Source of the DNA: JBQTKD01 sp052386455
GTDB taxonomy: Bacteria; Actinomycetota; Actinomycetes; Sporichthyales; Sporichthyaceae
Direction of reading: 5' to 3'
Length of the DNA: 64,000 nucleotides
NCBI GenBank assembly: GCA_052386455.1
Contig: JBQTKD010000057.1
Span: 35,328-99,327, forward strand
Shown here in pieces: positions 40,646 to 49,798 of the stretch; the first letter of the stretch is position 1; the number at the start of each line of letters is the position of its first letter. The translations under genes were made by a program, and so were the position numbers. The notes beneath the pieces are model-generated. The model made no database searches. It was not told where the DNA came from and worked only from the letters and a program-made list of their open reading frames with translations.

Positions 40646-42676
40646 ATGCACGAAGAATCGGGGGAGCAGCTGGCGTTGCTGCGCGAGGAGGTGCGCAAGG
40701 CCAAGCCCACCAAGGAGCAGATCGCGGCCACCGTCGCCGCAGCTTCCGAGCTTCCGGTCGCCCGCGTCGCCGTGGACGTGCCGCTGCCGCACCTCGACCG
40801 CCCCTTCGACTATCTCGTTCCCGCCACCATGGACGCCGACGCACAACCCGGCGTCCGGGTCCGCGTCCGGTTCGCCGGGCAGCAGGTCGACGGCTACCTG
40901 CTCGAGCGGGTCGCGGAGTCCGCGCACGCCGGGACGCTCGCCAAGCTCCAGCGCGTGGTCTCGCCGGAACCCGTACTCACCGAGGAGGTTCGCAACCTCG
41001 CACGCGAGGTCGCGAACCGCTGGTCCGGAACGCTCGCCGACGTGCTTCGGCTGGCGGTCCCGCCCCGGCACGCCCGGGTCGAGGCGGAGCCCCCGCCCGA
41101 GCCCACGCCCGCGCCTGCGCCGGACGACGCCTGGCAGCAGGTCTGGGAACACCACGACCCGGGGCCCGGCTACGTCCGCGCCCTTCTCGAAGGCGGCCAT
41201 CCCCGCGCGGTGTGGTCGCCGCTGCCGGGCGGGGACTGGGCCGAGCCGATCGCCGCCGCCGTCGCCGCCTGCCGGGCCTCCGGCCGCGGTGCGCTGATCG
41301 TCGTTCCCGACGCGCGCGACCTTGTCCGCGCGGGCGGCGCCCTGGATCGCCTGCTGGGCAAGGGCGCGCACGTCTCCCTGAGCGCGGACCTCGGCCCCGC
41401 CGAGCGCTATCGCCGCTGGCTCGCCGTCCTGCGCGGCCGGGCCCAGATCGTCGTCGGCACCCGCGCCGCCGCGTTCGCCCCGGTGGCGAACCTCGGCCTG
41501 GTCGTCTGCTGGGACGAGGGCGACGACAACCACGCCGAACAGCGCGCCCCCTACCCGCACGCGCGCGACGTGCTGTGCATGCGCGCGCACTTCGCCGGCG
41601 CCGGGGCCCTCGTCGGCGGATACGCGGTCAGCGCCGAGGCCGCCGCGCTGGTCTCGACGCGGTGGGCGCGGATGCTCAAGCCCGTCCGCGAGGCGTTGCG
41701 CGAACGCGTGCCGGCAGTCCGCATCGCCGGTTCGGACAGCGACGCCGCCCGGGACCCGGCCGCTCGCGCCGCGCGGCTCCCCAGCCTCGCCTGGCAGACC
41801 GCCCGCACGGCACTCGCCGACGGGCCCGTGCTGATCCAGGTCCCGCGCCGCGGCTACCTCCCGGTCCTCGCCTGCGTGCAGTGCCGCGCCGCGGCCCGCT
41901 GCGTCGCCTGCCACGGCACGCTCGGCCTGGCCGGCGCCTCCGAGACCGCCACCTGCGGCTGGTGTGCCCGACCGGCCGAGAACTGGGCCTGCCCCGAGTG
42001 CGGTGCCGGCGCCTTCCGCGCGGTCGTCGTCGGCCGCGAACGGACCGCCGAAGAACTCGGCCGCGCATTCCCCGGCACCGTCGTTCGCACGGCCGAGGCC
42101 GGCGGACCGCTCGAGGTCCCCGCCACCCCCGCGCTGGTCGTGTCCACTCCCGGCGTCGAGCCCTACGTCGCCGGCGGATACGCCGCGGCGCTGCTGCTCG
42201 ACGGCGGCGCCCTGCTCGGCCGACCAGATCTGCGCGCCGCCGAAGAGGCTCTACGGCGCTGGCTCAACGCCGCCGCGCTGGTCCGCCCCGGTGCACCCGT
42301 GGTGCTGATGGCCGACTCGCAGGCCCGCTCCGCCCAGGCCCTCGTCCGGTGGGACCCGTTCGGTTTCGCCACCGACGAGATGAACGATCGCGCCGGCGCC
42401 GGGTTCCCGCCCGCGCTGCGCCTCGCCACGCTCACCGGACCGGCCGAGGCCGTCGCCGAACTCCTGGCGTTGGCCGAGCTCCCGCCGGGCACTCAGGTCC
42501 TCGGCCCCGTCGACGTTCCGGGCGCGGACACCCCGACCGTCCGCGCCCTGCTCCGGGTGCCCCGCCCCCAGGGCGTCGGCCTCGCCGCGGCCCTGTCCGG
42601 GGCCGCCGGGGTGCGCAGCGCCAAGCGTTCGCCCGGCGCCGTGCGCATCCAGATCGATCCGATGGCGATCGGCTAG
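40646..42676 (+). CDS. priA: Primosomal protein N' (PriA), ATPase-degenerate actinobacterial form
   Basis: A 676-residue PriA-like protein for replication restart. The N-terminal 3'-binding domain (VPLPHLDRPFDYLVPA) is intact. The paired zinc cysteines are present (CVQCRAAARCVACHG, CGWCARPAENWACPECG). The Walker A site of active PriA is replaced by PGGDWAEPIAAAVAA, with no GKT/S, and the DEAH box is replaced by CWDEGDDNHAEQ, so helicase activity is unlikely. This loss is characteristic of actinobacterial PriA. The ATG at 40646 lies 16 bases from the divergent lipase start. def, fmt and rsmB follow, the conserved order. Confidence 0.9.
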   Translation: MHEESGEQLALLREEVRKAKPTKEQIAATVAAASELPVARVAVDVPLPHLDRPFDYLVPATMDADAQPGVRVRVRFAGQQVDGYLLERVAESAHAGTLAKLQRVVSPEPVLTEEVRNLAREVANRWSGTLADVLRLAVPPRHARVEAEPPPEPTPAPAPDDAWQQVWEHHDPGPGYVRALLEGGHPRAVWSPLPGGDWAEPIAAAVAACRASGRGALIVVPDARDLVRAGGALDRLLGKGAHVSLSADLGPAERYRRWLAVLRGRAQIVVGTRAAAFAPVANLGLVVCWDEGDDNHAEQRAPYPHARDVLCMRAHFAGAGALVGGYAVSAEAAALVSTRWARMLKPVREALRERVPAVRIAGSDSDAARDPAARAARLPSLAWQTARTALADGPVLIQVPRRGYLPVLACVQCRAAARCVACHGTLGLAGASETATCGWCARPAENWACPECGAGAFRAVVVGRERTAEELGRAFPGTVVRTAEAGGPLEVPATPALVVSTPGVEPYVAGGYAAALLLDGGALLGRPDLRAAEEALRRWLNAAALVRPGAPVVLMADSQARSAQALVRWDPFGFATDEMNDRAGAGFPPALRLATLTGPAEAVAELLALAELPPGTQVLGPVDVPGADTPTVRALLRVPRPQGVGLAAALSGAAGVRSAKRSPGAVRIQIDPMAIG

Positions 42677-42725
42677 CCGCCTAGACTGGGCGCCGCCCCG
42701 ACCGTGAACGCCAGGAGTCCCGCCC

Positions 42726-43271
42726 GTGCCCGTGCAGCCCATCCGACTCTTCGGCGACCCGGTGCTGCGCACCCCCGCGGCGACGGTCACGGAGTTCGAC
42801 AAGGAGTTGCGCATCCTCGTCGAGGACCTCACCGACACGATGCGCGAGGCGCCCGGAGCCGGGCTCGCGGCACCGCAGATCGGCGTGGGGCTGCGAGTGT
42901 TCACCTGGTGGGTCGACGGCGAGCTCGGGCACCTGGTCAACCCGAGCCTCGACCTGTCCGAGGAGACCCAGGAGGGCGGCGAGGGCTGCCTGTCCATCCC
43001 GGGCCTGAGCTTCCCGACCACCCGCGCGCTGCGCGTGGTGGCCAAGGGCCAGAACATGTTCGGCGAGCCGGTCGAGATCGTCGGCTCGCACCTGCTCGCC
43101 CGCTGCGTGCAGCACGAAACCGACCACCTCGACGGCATCCTGTTCGTCGACCGCCTGGACCGGGACACCCGCAAGCAGGCCATCCGCGCGATTCGCGAGA
43201 CCGCGTGGAACGGCGAGGTCGCCCCGCAGATCCGGCTCTCCCCGCACGCAACGGCCGGTCTGTCCACGTGA
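42726..43271 (+). CDS. def: Peptide deformylase
   Basis: Removes the formyl group from nascent chains. The product is 181 residues. Motif 1 is GAGLAAPQIG (45-52 carrying GLAAPQ), motif 2 EGCLSIPG with the metal Cys88, and motif 3 HETDH (His130, His134) with the catalytic Glu131. GTG at 42726 follows CAGGAG; TAGACT near 42683 may be the -10 element. Its stop overlaps the start of fmt, which adds the formyl group to the initiator tRNA, so the opposing enzymes are translated together. Confidence 0.97.
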   Translation: MPVQPIRLFGDPVLRTPAATVTEFDKELRILVEDLTDTMREAPGAGLAAPQIGVGLRVFTWWVDGELGHLVNPSLDLSEETQEGGEGCLSIPGLSFPTTRALRVVAKGQNMFGEPVEIVGSHLLARCVQHETDHLDGILFVDRLDRDTRKQAIRAIRETAWNGEVAPQIRLSPHATAGLST

Positions 43272-44203
43272 GGCTGGTCTTCGCGGGCACGCCGGAGGTG
43301 GCGCTGCCCACCCTGCACGCGCTGCTCGGCTCGGACCACGACGTCGTCGCGGTCCTCACCCGCCCCGACGCTCCGGCCGGCCGCGGCAGAAATCTGACGC
43401 CCAGTCCGGTCGCCGCCGCGGCCGCCGCGGCGGGCATCGAGATCCTGCGCCCCGCCGGCCCGCGCGATCCCGAACTGCTGACGCGGCTGCAGGAAATCGC
43501 CCCGGACTGCTGCCCCGTCGTCGCGTACGGCGGGCTGCTGCCGCAGTCCCTGCTGGACATTCCCGAGCACGGCTGGATCAACCTGCACTTCTCGCTCCTG
43601 CCCGCCTGGCGCGGTGCCGCGCCGGTGCAGCGTTCGGTGATCGCCGGCGACGAGGTCACCGGCGCCAGCACCTTCCGCATCGTGAAGGAACTCGACGCGG
43701 GCCCGGTGTTCGGCGTGCTCACCGAGACCATCCGCCCCGACGACACCTCCGGCGCCTTGTTGGACCGGCTCGCCCGGGCCGGCGCCGGTCTGCTGCTCGC
43801 GACCCTCGACGGCATCGAGGCCGGTGCGGTGCACGCCGTGGACCAACCGACCGACGGCATCTCGCTGGCACCGAAGCTCTCCGTCGAGGACGCCCGCATC
43901 GACTGGTCCGCCCCGGCCATGCGCGTCGACAGGCTGATTCGCGGCTGCACCCCGGCACCCGGCGCCTGGACCACCTGGCGCGGCGATCGACTTCGCCTCG
44001 GCCCGGTCGTCCCGCGCCCGGACGAGCGGTCGCTCAAGCCGGGCGAGATCGCCGTCGGCAAGAAGGCGATCCTCGTCGGCACGGCCACCCACGCCGTCGC
44101 GCTCGGTACCGTCACCGCGCCCGGGAAGAAGGAGATGCCCGCCGGGGACTGGGGCCGCGGCGCGCGCCTGGAGTCCGGCGAGATGCTGGGGGAGACGCAG
44201 TGA
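43268..44203 (+). CDS. fmt: Methionyl-tRNA formyltransferase
   Basis: Transfers formyl from 10-formyl-THF to methionyl initiator tRNA. The product is 311 residues from GTG at 43268, overlapping def by four bases. The N-terminal VFAGTPEVALPTLHAL strand, LPQSLLDIPEHGWINLHFSL with the catalytic Asn/His, and LLPAWRGAAPVQ are conserved. The C-terminal beta-barrel domain (PRPDERSLKPGEIAV) follows. Its stop overlaps the start of rsmB by four bases. Confidence 0.96.
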   Translation: MRLVFAGTPEVALPTLHALLGSDHDVVAVLTRPDAPAGRGRNLTPSPVAAAAAAAGIEILRPAGPRDPELLTRLQEIAPDCCPVVAYGGLLPQSLLDIPEHGWINLHFSLLPAWRGAAPVQRSVIAGDEVTGASTFRIVKELDAGPVFGVLTETIRPDDTSGALLDRLARAGAGLLLATLDGIEAGAVHAVDQPTDGISLAPKLSVEDARIDWSAPAMRVDRLIRGCTPAPGAWTTWRGDRLRLGPVVPRPDERSLKPGEIAVGKKAILVGTATHAVALGTVTAPGKKEMPAGDWGRGARLESGEMLGETQ

Positions 44204-45645
44204 GTCCTCGCGAAGAGCATGGCCGAGGGGGCCAGGAGCGTGGCCGTGGGGGAGTGCCGCCACGGGCGGGATCGCGCCGGCCGGAGGGGAAGCCGACACC
44301 CCGCCAGAGCACCGACGACGCCCCGCGCCGGGCCGCCTTCGACCTGCTGCGCGCGGTCGAAACGCGCGACGCGTACGCCAACCTCGTGCTGCCGGGAATG
44401 CTGCGCGAACGGGGGATCGTCGGCCGCGACGCCGCCTTCGCCACCGAACTCGCCTACGGCACGCTGCGGGGAAAGGGCACCTACGACCAGATCCTGGCCG
44501 CGTGCAGCCACCGCTCACTGGACTCCCTCGACCCGGGTGGACGCGACGTGCTGCGCCTCGGCGCGCACCAGTTGCTCGCGATGCGGACCCCGGTGCACGC
44601 GGCCGTCTCGGAGACCGTCGCGCTGTGCCGCCTCGCCGTCGGCCATTCCGTGGCGGGCTTCGCGAACGCGGTGCTCCGGCGCCTCGCGGAGGTCGACCTC
44701 GACACGTGGACCGAGCGGCTCGCGCCGGCCCGAGATGCCGACCCCGCAGGATATCTGACGTTCTGTCATGCCCACCCGCGCTGGATCGTCACGGCGATCG
44801 CCGACTCCCTCGGCGGAGACTGGGACCAGGTCGAGGCCGCGCTGGCGGCCAACAACGTACCCGCCGCCGTGACCCTTGTCGCCCGCCCCGGCCGCAGCAC
44901 GCTCGAGGAGCTCGTGGCCGCGGGCGCCACCGCCACGGGGTTCTCCCCGTTCGCGGCAACCTGGACCGGAGACCCCGGCACCCTGCCCCAGATCCGTTCT
45001 GGCGCCGCCGGAGTACAGGACGAGGGCAGCCAACTGGTCGCGCTCGCCCTGGCCAACGTCGCGATCGACGGCCCCGACCACATGTGGCTCGACGCCTGCG
45101 CCGGCCCCGGCGGCAAGGCGGCGCTGCTCGCGGGTCTCGCCGGGCAGCGCGGCGCCCGCCTGCTCGCCGCCGAGATCGCCCCACACCGCGCCGGCCTGGT
45201 CGCCGGCTCGCTGCCGGCGAACGCGGCGGCGATCGTCGCGGACGGTACCCGTCCCGCCTGGCGCGACGGCGCGTTCGACCGTGTGCTCGTCGACGCGCCC
45301 TGCACCGGTCTCGGCGCGCTGCGCCGCCGCCCCGAAGCCCGGTGGCGCCGCGAACCCGGCGACGTCGGCCGGCTGTTCGACCTCCAGACGAAACTGCTGA
45401 CCCGCGCCCTGGCAGCGGTGCGCCCAGGGGGCGTGGTCGCCTACGTGACCTGCTCCCCGCATTTGGGCGAGACCCGCGGCCCGGTCATCGCCGCGGGCAA
45501 GGCCGGCATCGCCTTCACCGAGATCGACGCACGGCCGCTGCTGCCGGGCGTCGGCGACCTCGGTCCGGGCCCGCACGTGCAGTTGTGGCCGCACCGGCAC
45601 GGCACCGACGCGATGTTCCTGTCCCTCCTGCGCCGCACCGGCTGA
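44200..45645 (+). CDS. rsmB: 16S rRNA (cytosine-967-C5)-methyltransferase
   Basis: RsmB/Sun methylates C967 of 16S rRNA with SAM. The product is 481 residues. A basic, Arg/Gly-rich tail of about 45 residues precedes a NusB-like domain (AAFDLLRAVETRDAYANLVL to YGTLRGKGTYDQIL). The methyltransferase has ACAGPGGKAALLAGL as SAM motif I and DAPCTGLGALRRRPEARWR with the first catalytic cysteine. AYVTCSPHLGE carries the second cysteine, the nucleophile. GTG at 44200 is coupled to fmt by overlap. rsmB closes the def-fmt-rsmB operon. Confidence 0.95.
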   Translation: MSPREEHGRGGQERGRGGVPPRAGSRRPEGKPTPRQSTDDAPRRAAFDLLRAVETRDAYANLVLPGMLRERGIVGRDAAFATELAYGTLRGKGTYDQILAACSHRSLDSLDPGGRDVLRLGAHQLLAMRTPVHAAVSETVALCRLAVGHSVAGFANAVLRRLAEVDLDTWTERLAPARDADPAGYLTFCHAHPRWIVTAIADSLGGDWDQVEAALAANNVPAAVTLVARPGRSTLEELVAAGATATGFSPFAATWTGDPGTLPQIRSGAAGVQDEGSQLVALALANVAIDGPDHMWLDACAGPGGKAALLAGLAGQRGARLLAAEIAPHRAGLVAGSLPANAAAIVADGTRPAWRDGAFDRVLVDAPCTGLGALRRRPEARWRREPGDVGRLFDLQTKLLTRALAAVRPGGVVAYVTCSPHLGETRGPVIAAGKAGIAFTEIDARPLLPGVGDLGPGPHVQLWPHRHGTDAMFLSLLRRTG

Positions 45646-45737
45646 GGTCGTCAGGAAGGCGTCAATCCGGCACGGGCGGGCGCTAGGGCCGCGTCAAGAT
45701 CGCGTACGCGTGCGCGAAGGCGCGATGTGCTGGCTCC

Positions 45738-47741
45738 ATGAAATCGGTGACCGTCTCCAAGCGGCTGCTCGTCGGGCGGCCGATGCGCTCGGACAGGCTC
45801 GGCGAGACCCTGCTGCCCAAGCGACTGGCGCTACCGATCTTCGCCAGCGACCCGCTCTCCTCGGTGGCCTATGCGCCGCTGGAGATCTTCCTGGTGCTGT
45901 CGGTCGCGGGCACCCTCTACTTCCACACGGCGCTGTGGTTTGCACTCGCCGTCACGGTCCTGATGGCCACCGTGGTCGCCTCCTACCGGCAGAACGTGCG
46001 CGCCTACCCCAGCGGTGGCGGGGACTACGAGGTCGCCATGGTCAACCTCGGCCGCTCCGGCGGCCTGACGGTGGCCTCCGCGCTGCTCGTCGACTACGTG
46101 CTCACCGTCGCCGTCTCGGTGTCCGCGGGGTTGGACAACCTCGGTTCGGCCGTCCCGTTCGTGGCCGAGCACAAGGTGCTCGTCGCCATGGTGGTGATCG
46201 CCCTGCTGACCCTGGTCAACCTGCGCGGCGTGAAGGAGGCCGGGCTCGCGTTCGCCCTGCCCACCTACGCGTTCGTGGCCGGCGTGATGACGCTCGTCGT
46301 CGTCGGTCTGTTCCGGGCACTGGTGCTCGACGATGACCTCAAGGCACCGACGGCCGGGTACGAGGTCGTCGCCGCAGCCACACACGAGGGGGGCGGTCAC
46401 CTGGCCGGGTTCGCCCTGGTCTTCCTGATCATGCGCGCCTTCGCCTCGGGCTGTGCGGCGCTGACCGGAGTCGAGGCGATCGCCAACGGCGTCCCGGCGT
46501 TCAAGGAGCCGAAGAGCAAGAACGCCGCGACGACACTGCTGGCGATGGGCACCATCGCGGTCACGATGTTCGGCGGCCTGGTGGCGCTCGGCATGCTCAC
46601 CGACATGCGGGTCTCGGAGAACCCGGCGGAGCACATCCTGATCGACGGCGTCCCGGCCGGGCCGGACTACCAGCAGGACCCGATCATCGCCCAGGTTGCG
46701 GCCGCGGTCTTCGGCGACGGCTCCGCGGCGTTCGTCTTCCTCGCCGCGGTCACCGCGATGATCCTGTTCTTCGCGGCCAACACCGCCTACAACGGCTTCC
46801 CGGTGCTCGGCTCGATCCTCGCCCGCGACGGGTTCCTGCCCAAGCAACTGCGCGCCCGCGGCGATCGGCTCGCGTTCAGCAACGGCATCGTGGTCCTCGC
46901 GATCGCGGCGGCGCTGCTCGTCTACGCCTTCGACGCCGACGTCACCCGGCTCATCCAGCTCTACATCATCGGGGTGTTCGTCTCCTTCACCCTCGGTCAG
47001 ATCGGCATGGTTCGGCACTGGAACCGTGCACTGCGCGACGGCGCGCCGCACCCGCACCGGATCCGCCGCTCGCGCGCGATCAACTTCGTCGGCGGACTGA
47101 TGACGGGCGCGGTGCTGGTCGTCGTGCTCGTCACGAAGTTCACCCACGGCGCCTACCTGGTGCTGATCGCGATGCCGATCCTGTTCCTCGCCATGCGCGC
47201 GATCAGCGAGCACTACGCGCACGTCGAGCGTTCGCTGGTGCTGCCACCGGCCGGGGTGACCCTGCCGAGCCGCATGCACGGCGTCGTGCTGGTCTCCCGA
47301 CTGCACACCCCCGCCATTCGTGCGCTCGCCTTCGCCCGCGCCACTCGCCCGGACACCCTGGTCGCCCTGCACGTGCACACTTCGCCGAAGGAGGGCACGG
47401 CCCTGCTCGCGGAGTGGGCCGACCGCGACATTCCCGTCCCGCTCGTGCTGCTGGACTCCCCGTACCGCGAGGTGACCGGCCCGATCGTCGCCTACGTCAA
47501 GGGCGTGCGCCGCTCCAGCCAGCGCGACGTCGTGTGCGTGTTCCTGCCCGAGTACGTGGTCGACCACTGGTGGCAGGCGTTCCTGCACAACCAGAGCGGG
47601 TGGCGGCTGAAGGCGCGTCTGTTGTTTCTGCCCGGAGTCATGGTCACCAGCGTGCCGTGGCAACTGCGCTCGGCCGGCGAAGCGGTGGACCTCGCCGCGC
47701 CCGACGACGAGGCGACGCACCGCTCCGCGCCGACCCGATGA
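45738..47741 (+). CDS. KimA-like APC-superfamily potassium/proton importer
   Basis: A 667-residue membrane protein, about twelve helices followed by a cytosolic C-terminal domain. It matches the KimA/YdaO type of the APC superfamily: ALPIFASDPLSSVAYAPLEI is the first broken helix, and SYRQNVRAYPSGGGDYEVAM, FASGCAALTGVEAIANGVPAF and NTAYNGFPVLGSILARDGF are family blocks. The C-terminal region (residues about 510-640) resembles the UspA-like cytosolic domain of KimA (VALHVHTSPKEGTALL). KimA is a high-affinity potassium importer controlled by cyclic di-AMP in Bacillus. Its stop overlaps the ktrB start, so the two are coupled, which supports potassium as substrate over an amino acid. Confidence 0.82.
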   Translation: MKSVTVSKRLLVGRPMRSDRLGETLLPKRLALPIFASDPLSSVAYAPLEIFLVLSVAGTLYFHTALWFALAVTVLMATVVASYRQNVRAYPSGGGDYEVAMVNLGRSGGLTVASALLVDYVLTVAVSVSAGLDNLGSAVPFVAEHKVLVAMVVIALLTLVNLRGVKEAGLAFALPTYAFVAGVMTLVVVGLFRALVLDDDLKAPTAGYEVVAAATHEGGGHLAGFALVFLIMRAFASGCAALTGVEAIANGVPAFKEPKSKNAATTLLAMGTIAVTMFGGLVALGMLTDMRVSENPAEHILIDGVPAGPDYQQDPIIAQVAAAVFGDGSAAFVFLAAVTAMILFFAANTAYNGFPVLGSILARDGFLPKQLRARGDRLAFSNGIVVLAIAAALLVYAFDADVTRLIQLYIIGVFVSFTLGQIGMVRHWNRALRDGAPHPHRIRRSRAINFVGGLMTGAVLVVVLVTKFTHGAYLVLIAMPILFLAMRAISEHYAHVERSLVLPPAGVTLPSRMHGVVLVSRLHTPAIRALAFARATRPDTLVALHVHTSPKEGTALLAEWADRDIPVPLVLLDSPYREVTGPIVAYVKGVRRSSQRDVVCVFLPEYVVDHWWQAFLHNQSGWRLKARLLFLPGVMVTSVPWQLRSAGEAVDLAAPDDEATHRSAPTR

Positions 47742-49120
47742 GCGCCGCGCGCACGGCGGCCGCCGAGGTTCGGGCGGTCGCCACCGTCGCAAGCGCCCGG
47801 CCGCCGAAGCCCGGCCGGGTCATCGCGGGCGCCTTCGCCGCGGCGATCGGCGTCGGCACGGTCCTTCTTTCGCTTCCGTTCGCCACCGCGAGCGGACAGC
47901 GCGCGGCGCTGTCCGACGCCCTGTTCACCGCGACCTCGGCGGTGTGCGTCACCGGCCTGGTCACCGTCGACACCGGCACCTACTGGTCGGGCTTCGGGCA
48001 GGGCGCGATCCTCGCGCTGATTCAACTGGGCGGTCTGGGGATCATGACCGCGGCGAGCCTGGTCGCGATCGCGCTGTCGAACCGGTTGAGTCTGCGCGCG
48101 CGCATGGTGGCACAGGCCGAGACCAGGACGATCCGGGCCGTCGACGTCCGCCGGGTGGTCCGCAACGTCGTGCTGTTCAGCCTCGCCTTCGAACTCGTCG
48201 TCGCGGTCGTGCTCGCCGTCCGATTCGCGGTCCACTACGACCAGTCGCTTCCCGATGCGACCTATTCCGGCGTGTTCCACTCGATCAGCGCGTTCAACAA
48301 CGCCGGGTTCGGCCTGTACTCCGACAGCCTCACCCGCTACGCGACCGACCCGTGGGTCTGCCTGACGATCGCGGCGGCCGTCGTGGTCGGCGGGCTCGGC
48401 TTCCCGGTCGTGTTCGAACTCGCGCGAAAGTGGCGGCGGCCGTCCTCCTGGTCGATCGTGACCCGCGTCAGCGTGGTGGTCACCGGGTGGCTGCTCGCCA
48501 TCGGGACGGTGTTTCTGCTCGCCGCGGAGGCGGACAACGAACGAACCCTCGGCCCGCTGGGCGGCGGGTCCAAGCTGCTCGCCGCGTTCTTCGCGGCCGT
48601 CCAGCCCCGCACGGCCGGGTTCAACTCCATCGACGTCGGCGGCCTGCGCTCGGAGTCGCTGGTGCTCACCGACGCGCTGATGTTCATCGGGGGTGGGACG
48701 GCGGGGACGGCCGGCGGCATCAAGATCACGACCTTCGGCCTGCTCGCCTACGTGCTGTGGGCCGAGATGCGCGGCGACCCCGACGTGGAGATCGGCCGCC
48801 GCCGCGTTCCGGAGGCCAATCAACGACAGACGCTGTCGGTGGCCCTGCTCGGCATCGGCCTGGTGTTCGTCGCGACCCTCGCGATGCTGGCCCTTACCGA
48901 CCTGCCCGTCGAACCGGTGGTGTTCGAAACGATCTCCGCCTTCGGCACCGTCGGCCTGTCCACCGGCATCACCGCCGACCTGCCGGTCGCGGCCCAGAGC
49001 GTGCTGGTCGCGCTCATGTTCCTCGGCCGCATCGGGCCGCTCACGTTGGCGTGCGGGTTGGCGCTGCGGGAACGGTCGCGGCGCTGCCGACTGCCCGAGG
49101 AGAGGACCAACATTGGCTAG
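47738..49120 (+). CDS. ktrB: Potassium channel-type uptake subunit KtrB/TrkH
   Basis: A 460-residue membrane subunit of a Trk/Ktr system. It shows four pore-type repeats with the conserved selectivity glycine: TSAVCVTGLVTVDTG, ISAFNNAGFGLYSD, AAVQPRTAGFNSIDVG and ISAFGTVGLSTGITAD. Helices flank each repeat. GGGTAGTAGGIKITTFGLL is the typical inter-repeat loop. A basic N-terminal tail of about 25 residues is cytosolic. ATG overlaps the KimA-like gene by four bases and the stop region overlaps ktrA by eight. Confidence 0.94.
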   Translation: MSAARTAAAEVRAVATVASARPPKPGRVIAGAFAAAIGVGTVLLSLPFATASGQRAALSDALFTATSAVCVTGLVTVDTGTYWSGFGQGAILALIQLGGLGIMTAASLVAIALSNRLSLRARMVAQAETRTIRAVDVRRVVRNVVLFSLAFELVVAVVLAVRFAVHYDQSLPDATYSGVFHSISAFNNAGFGLYSDSLTRYATDPWVCLTIAAAVVVGGLGFPVVFELARKWRRPSSWSIVTRVSVVVTGWLLAIGTVFLLAAEADNERTLGPLGGGSKLLAAFFAAVQPRTAGFNSIDVGGLRSESLVLTDALMFIGGGTAGTAGGIKITTFGLLAYVLWAEMRGDPDVEIGRRRVPEANQRQTLSVALLGIGLVFVATLAMLALTDLPVEPVVFETISAFGTVGLSTGITADLPVAAQSVLVALMFLGRIGPLTLACGLALRERSRRCRLPEERTNIG

Positions 49121-49775
49121 GAACGCAGAGCCGATCGCCGTGCTCGGTCTGGGGCGGTTCGGCACCGCCCTGTCGCTGGAACTGCAGGACGAGGGCGTGC
49201 CCGTGCTCGCGCTCGACAGCGACGAGAAGACCGCCCAACGCCTCGCCGGCCGACTCGAACGCGTGATCGTCGCCGACTGCACCGACCTCGAGGCCCTGCT
49301 CGAGGCGGGCATCGGCGACTTCTCGCGCGTCGTCGTCGCGATCGGCACCGATCAACAGGCGAGCATCCTCGCCACCTCGCTGCTCGTCGACCTCGGCATC
49401 GAGACCATCTGGGTCAAGGCGACCAACGCCCAGCACGCGAAGATCCTCACCAGCATCGGCGCGCACCGCGTCGTGCTTCCCGAGCACGAGATGGGCCAGC
49501 GGGTCGCGCATCTGGTCGCCGGGCGGATGCTCGACTGGATGGAGATCGACCCCGGATGGGTGCTCGCCCGCACCTTCCCCCCGAAGGAGTACGTCGGCGT
49601 CGCGCTGGGGCGGTCCCGGCTGCGCGCCAGGCACCGCGTCGCCGTCGTTTCGGTCAAACCCGAACTTCACGGCGCCTTCGTGCACGCCGACGACGGCACG
49701 ATCCTGGGCGTCGGGGACCAGATCCTCGTCGCGGGAACACCGAAGGACGTGGAACGCTTCCTGTCCGCGCAGTAG
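49113..49775 (+). CDS. ktrA: Potassium uptake regulatory subunit KtrA/TrkA
   Basis: A 220-residue cytosolic RCK protein that gates KtrB. The N-terminal Rossmann domain has IAVLGLGRFGTALSLEL, the ligand acidic residue after the second strand in LALDSDEKTA, and VIVADCTDLEALLEAGI. The C-terminal TrkA-C domain begins near residue 135 (WVLARTFPPKEYVGVALG) and ends VGDQILVAGTPKDVERFL. Start chosen: TTG at 49113, behind GAGGAGAGG and eight bases inside ktrB. This forces coupled translation of pore and gate. Ligands in relatives are ATP/ADP or NAD(H), and cyclic di-AMP at the C-domain. Confidence 0.93.
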   Translation: MARNAEPIAVLGLGRFGTALSLELQDEGVPVLALDSDEKTAQRLAGRLERVIVADCTDLEALLEAGIGDFSRVVVAIGTDQQASILATSLLVDLGIETIWVKATNAQHAKILTSIGAHRVVLPEHEMGQRVAHLVAGRMLDWMEIDPGWVLARTFPPKEYVGVALGRSRLRARHRVAVVSVKPELHGAFVHADDGTILGVGDQILVAGTPKDVERFLSAQ

Positions 49776-49798
49776 GAACGAGAGGTGGGGGTGAGCGG

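Noticed and set aside
45646..45737. Possible cyclic-di-AMP riboswitch before the KimA-like gene
   Set aside because: The spacer is 92 bases, shorter than the ydaO-type riboswitch, and has no matching conserved blocks.
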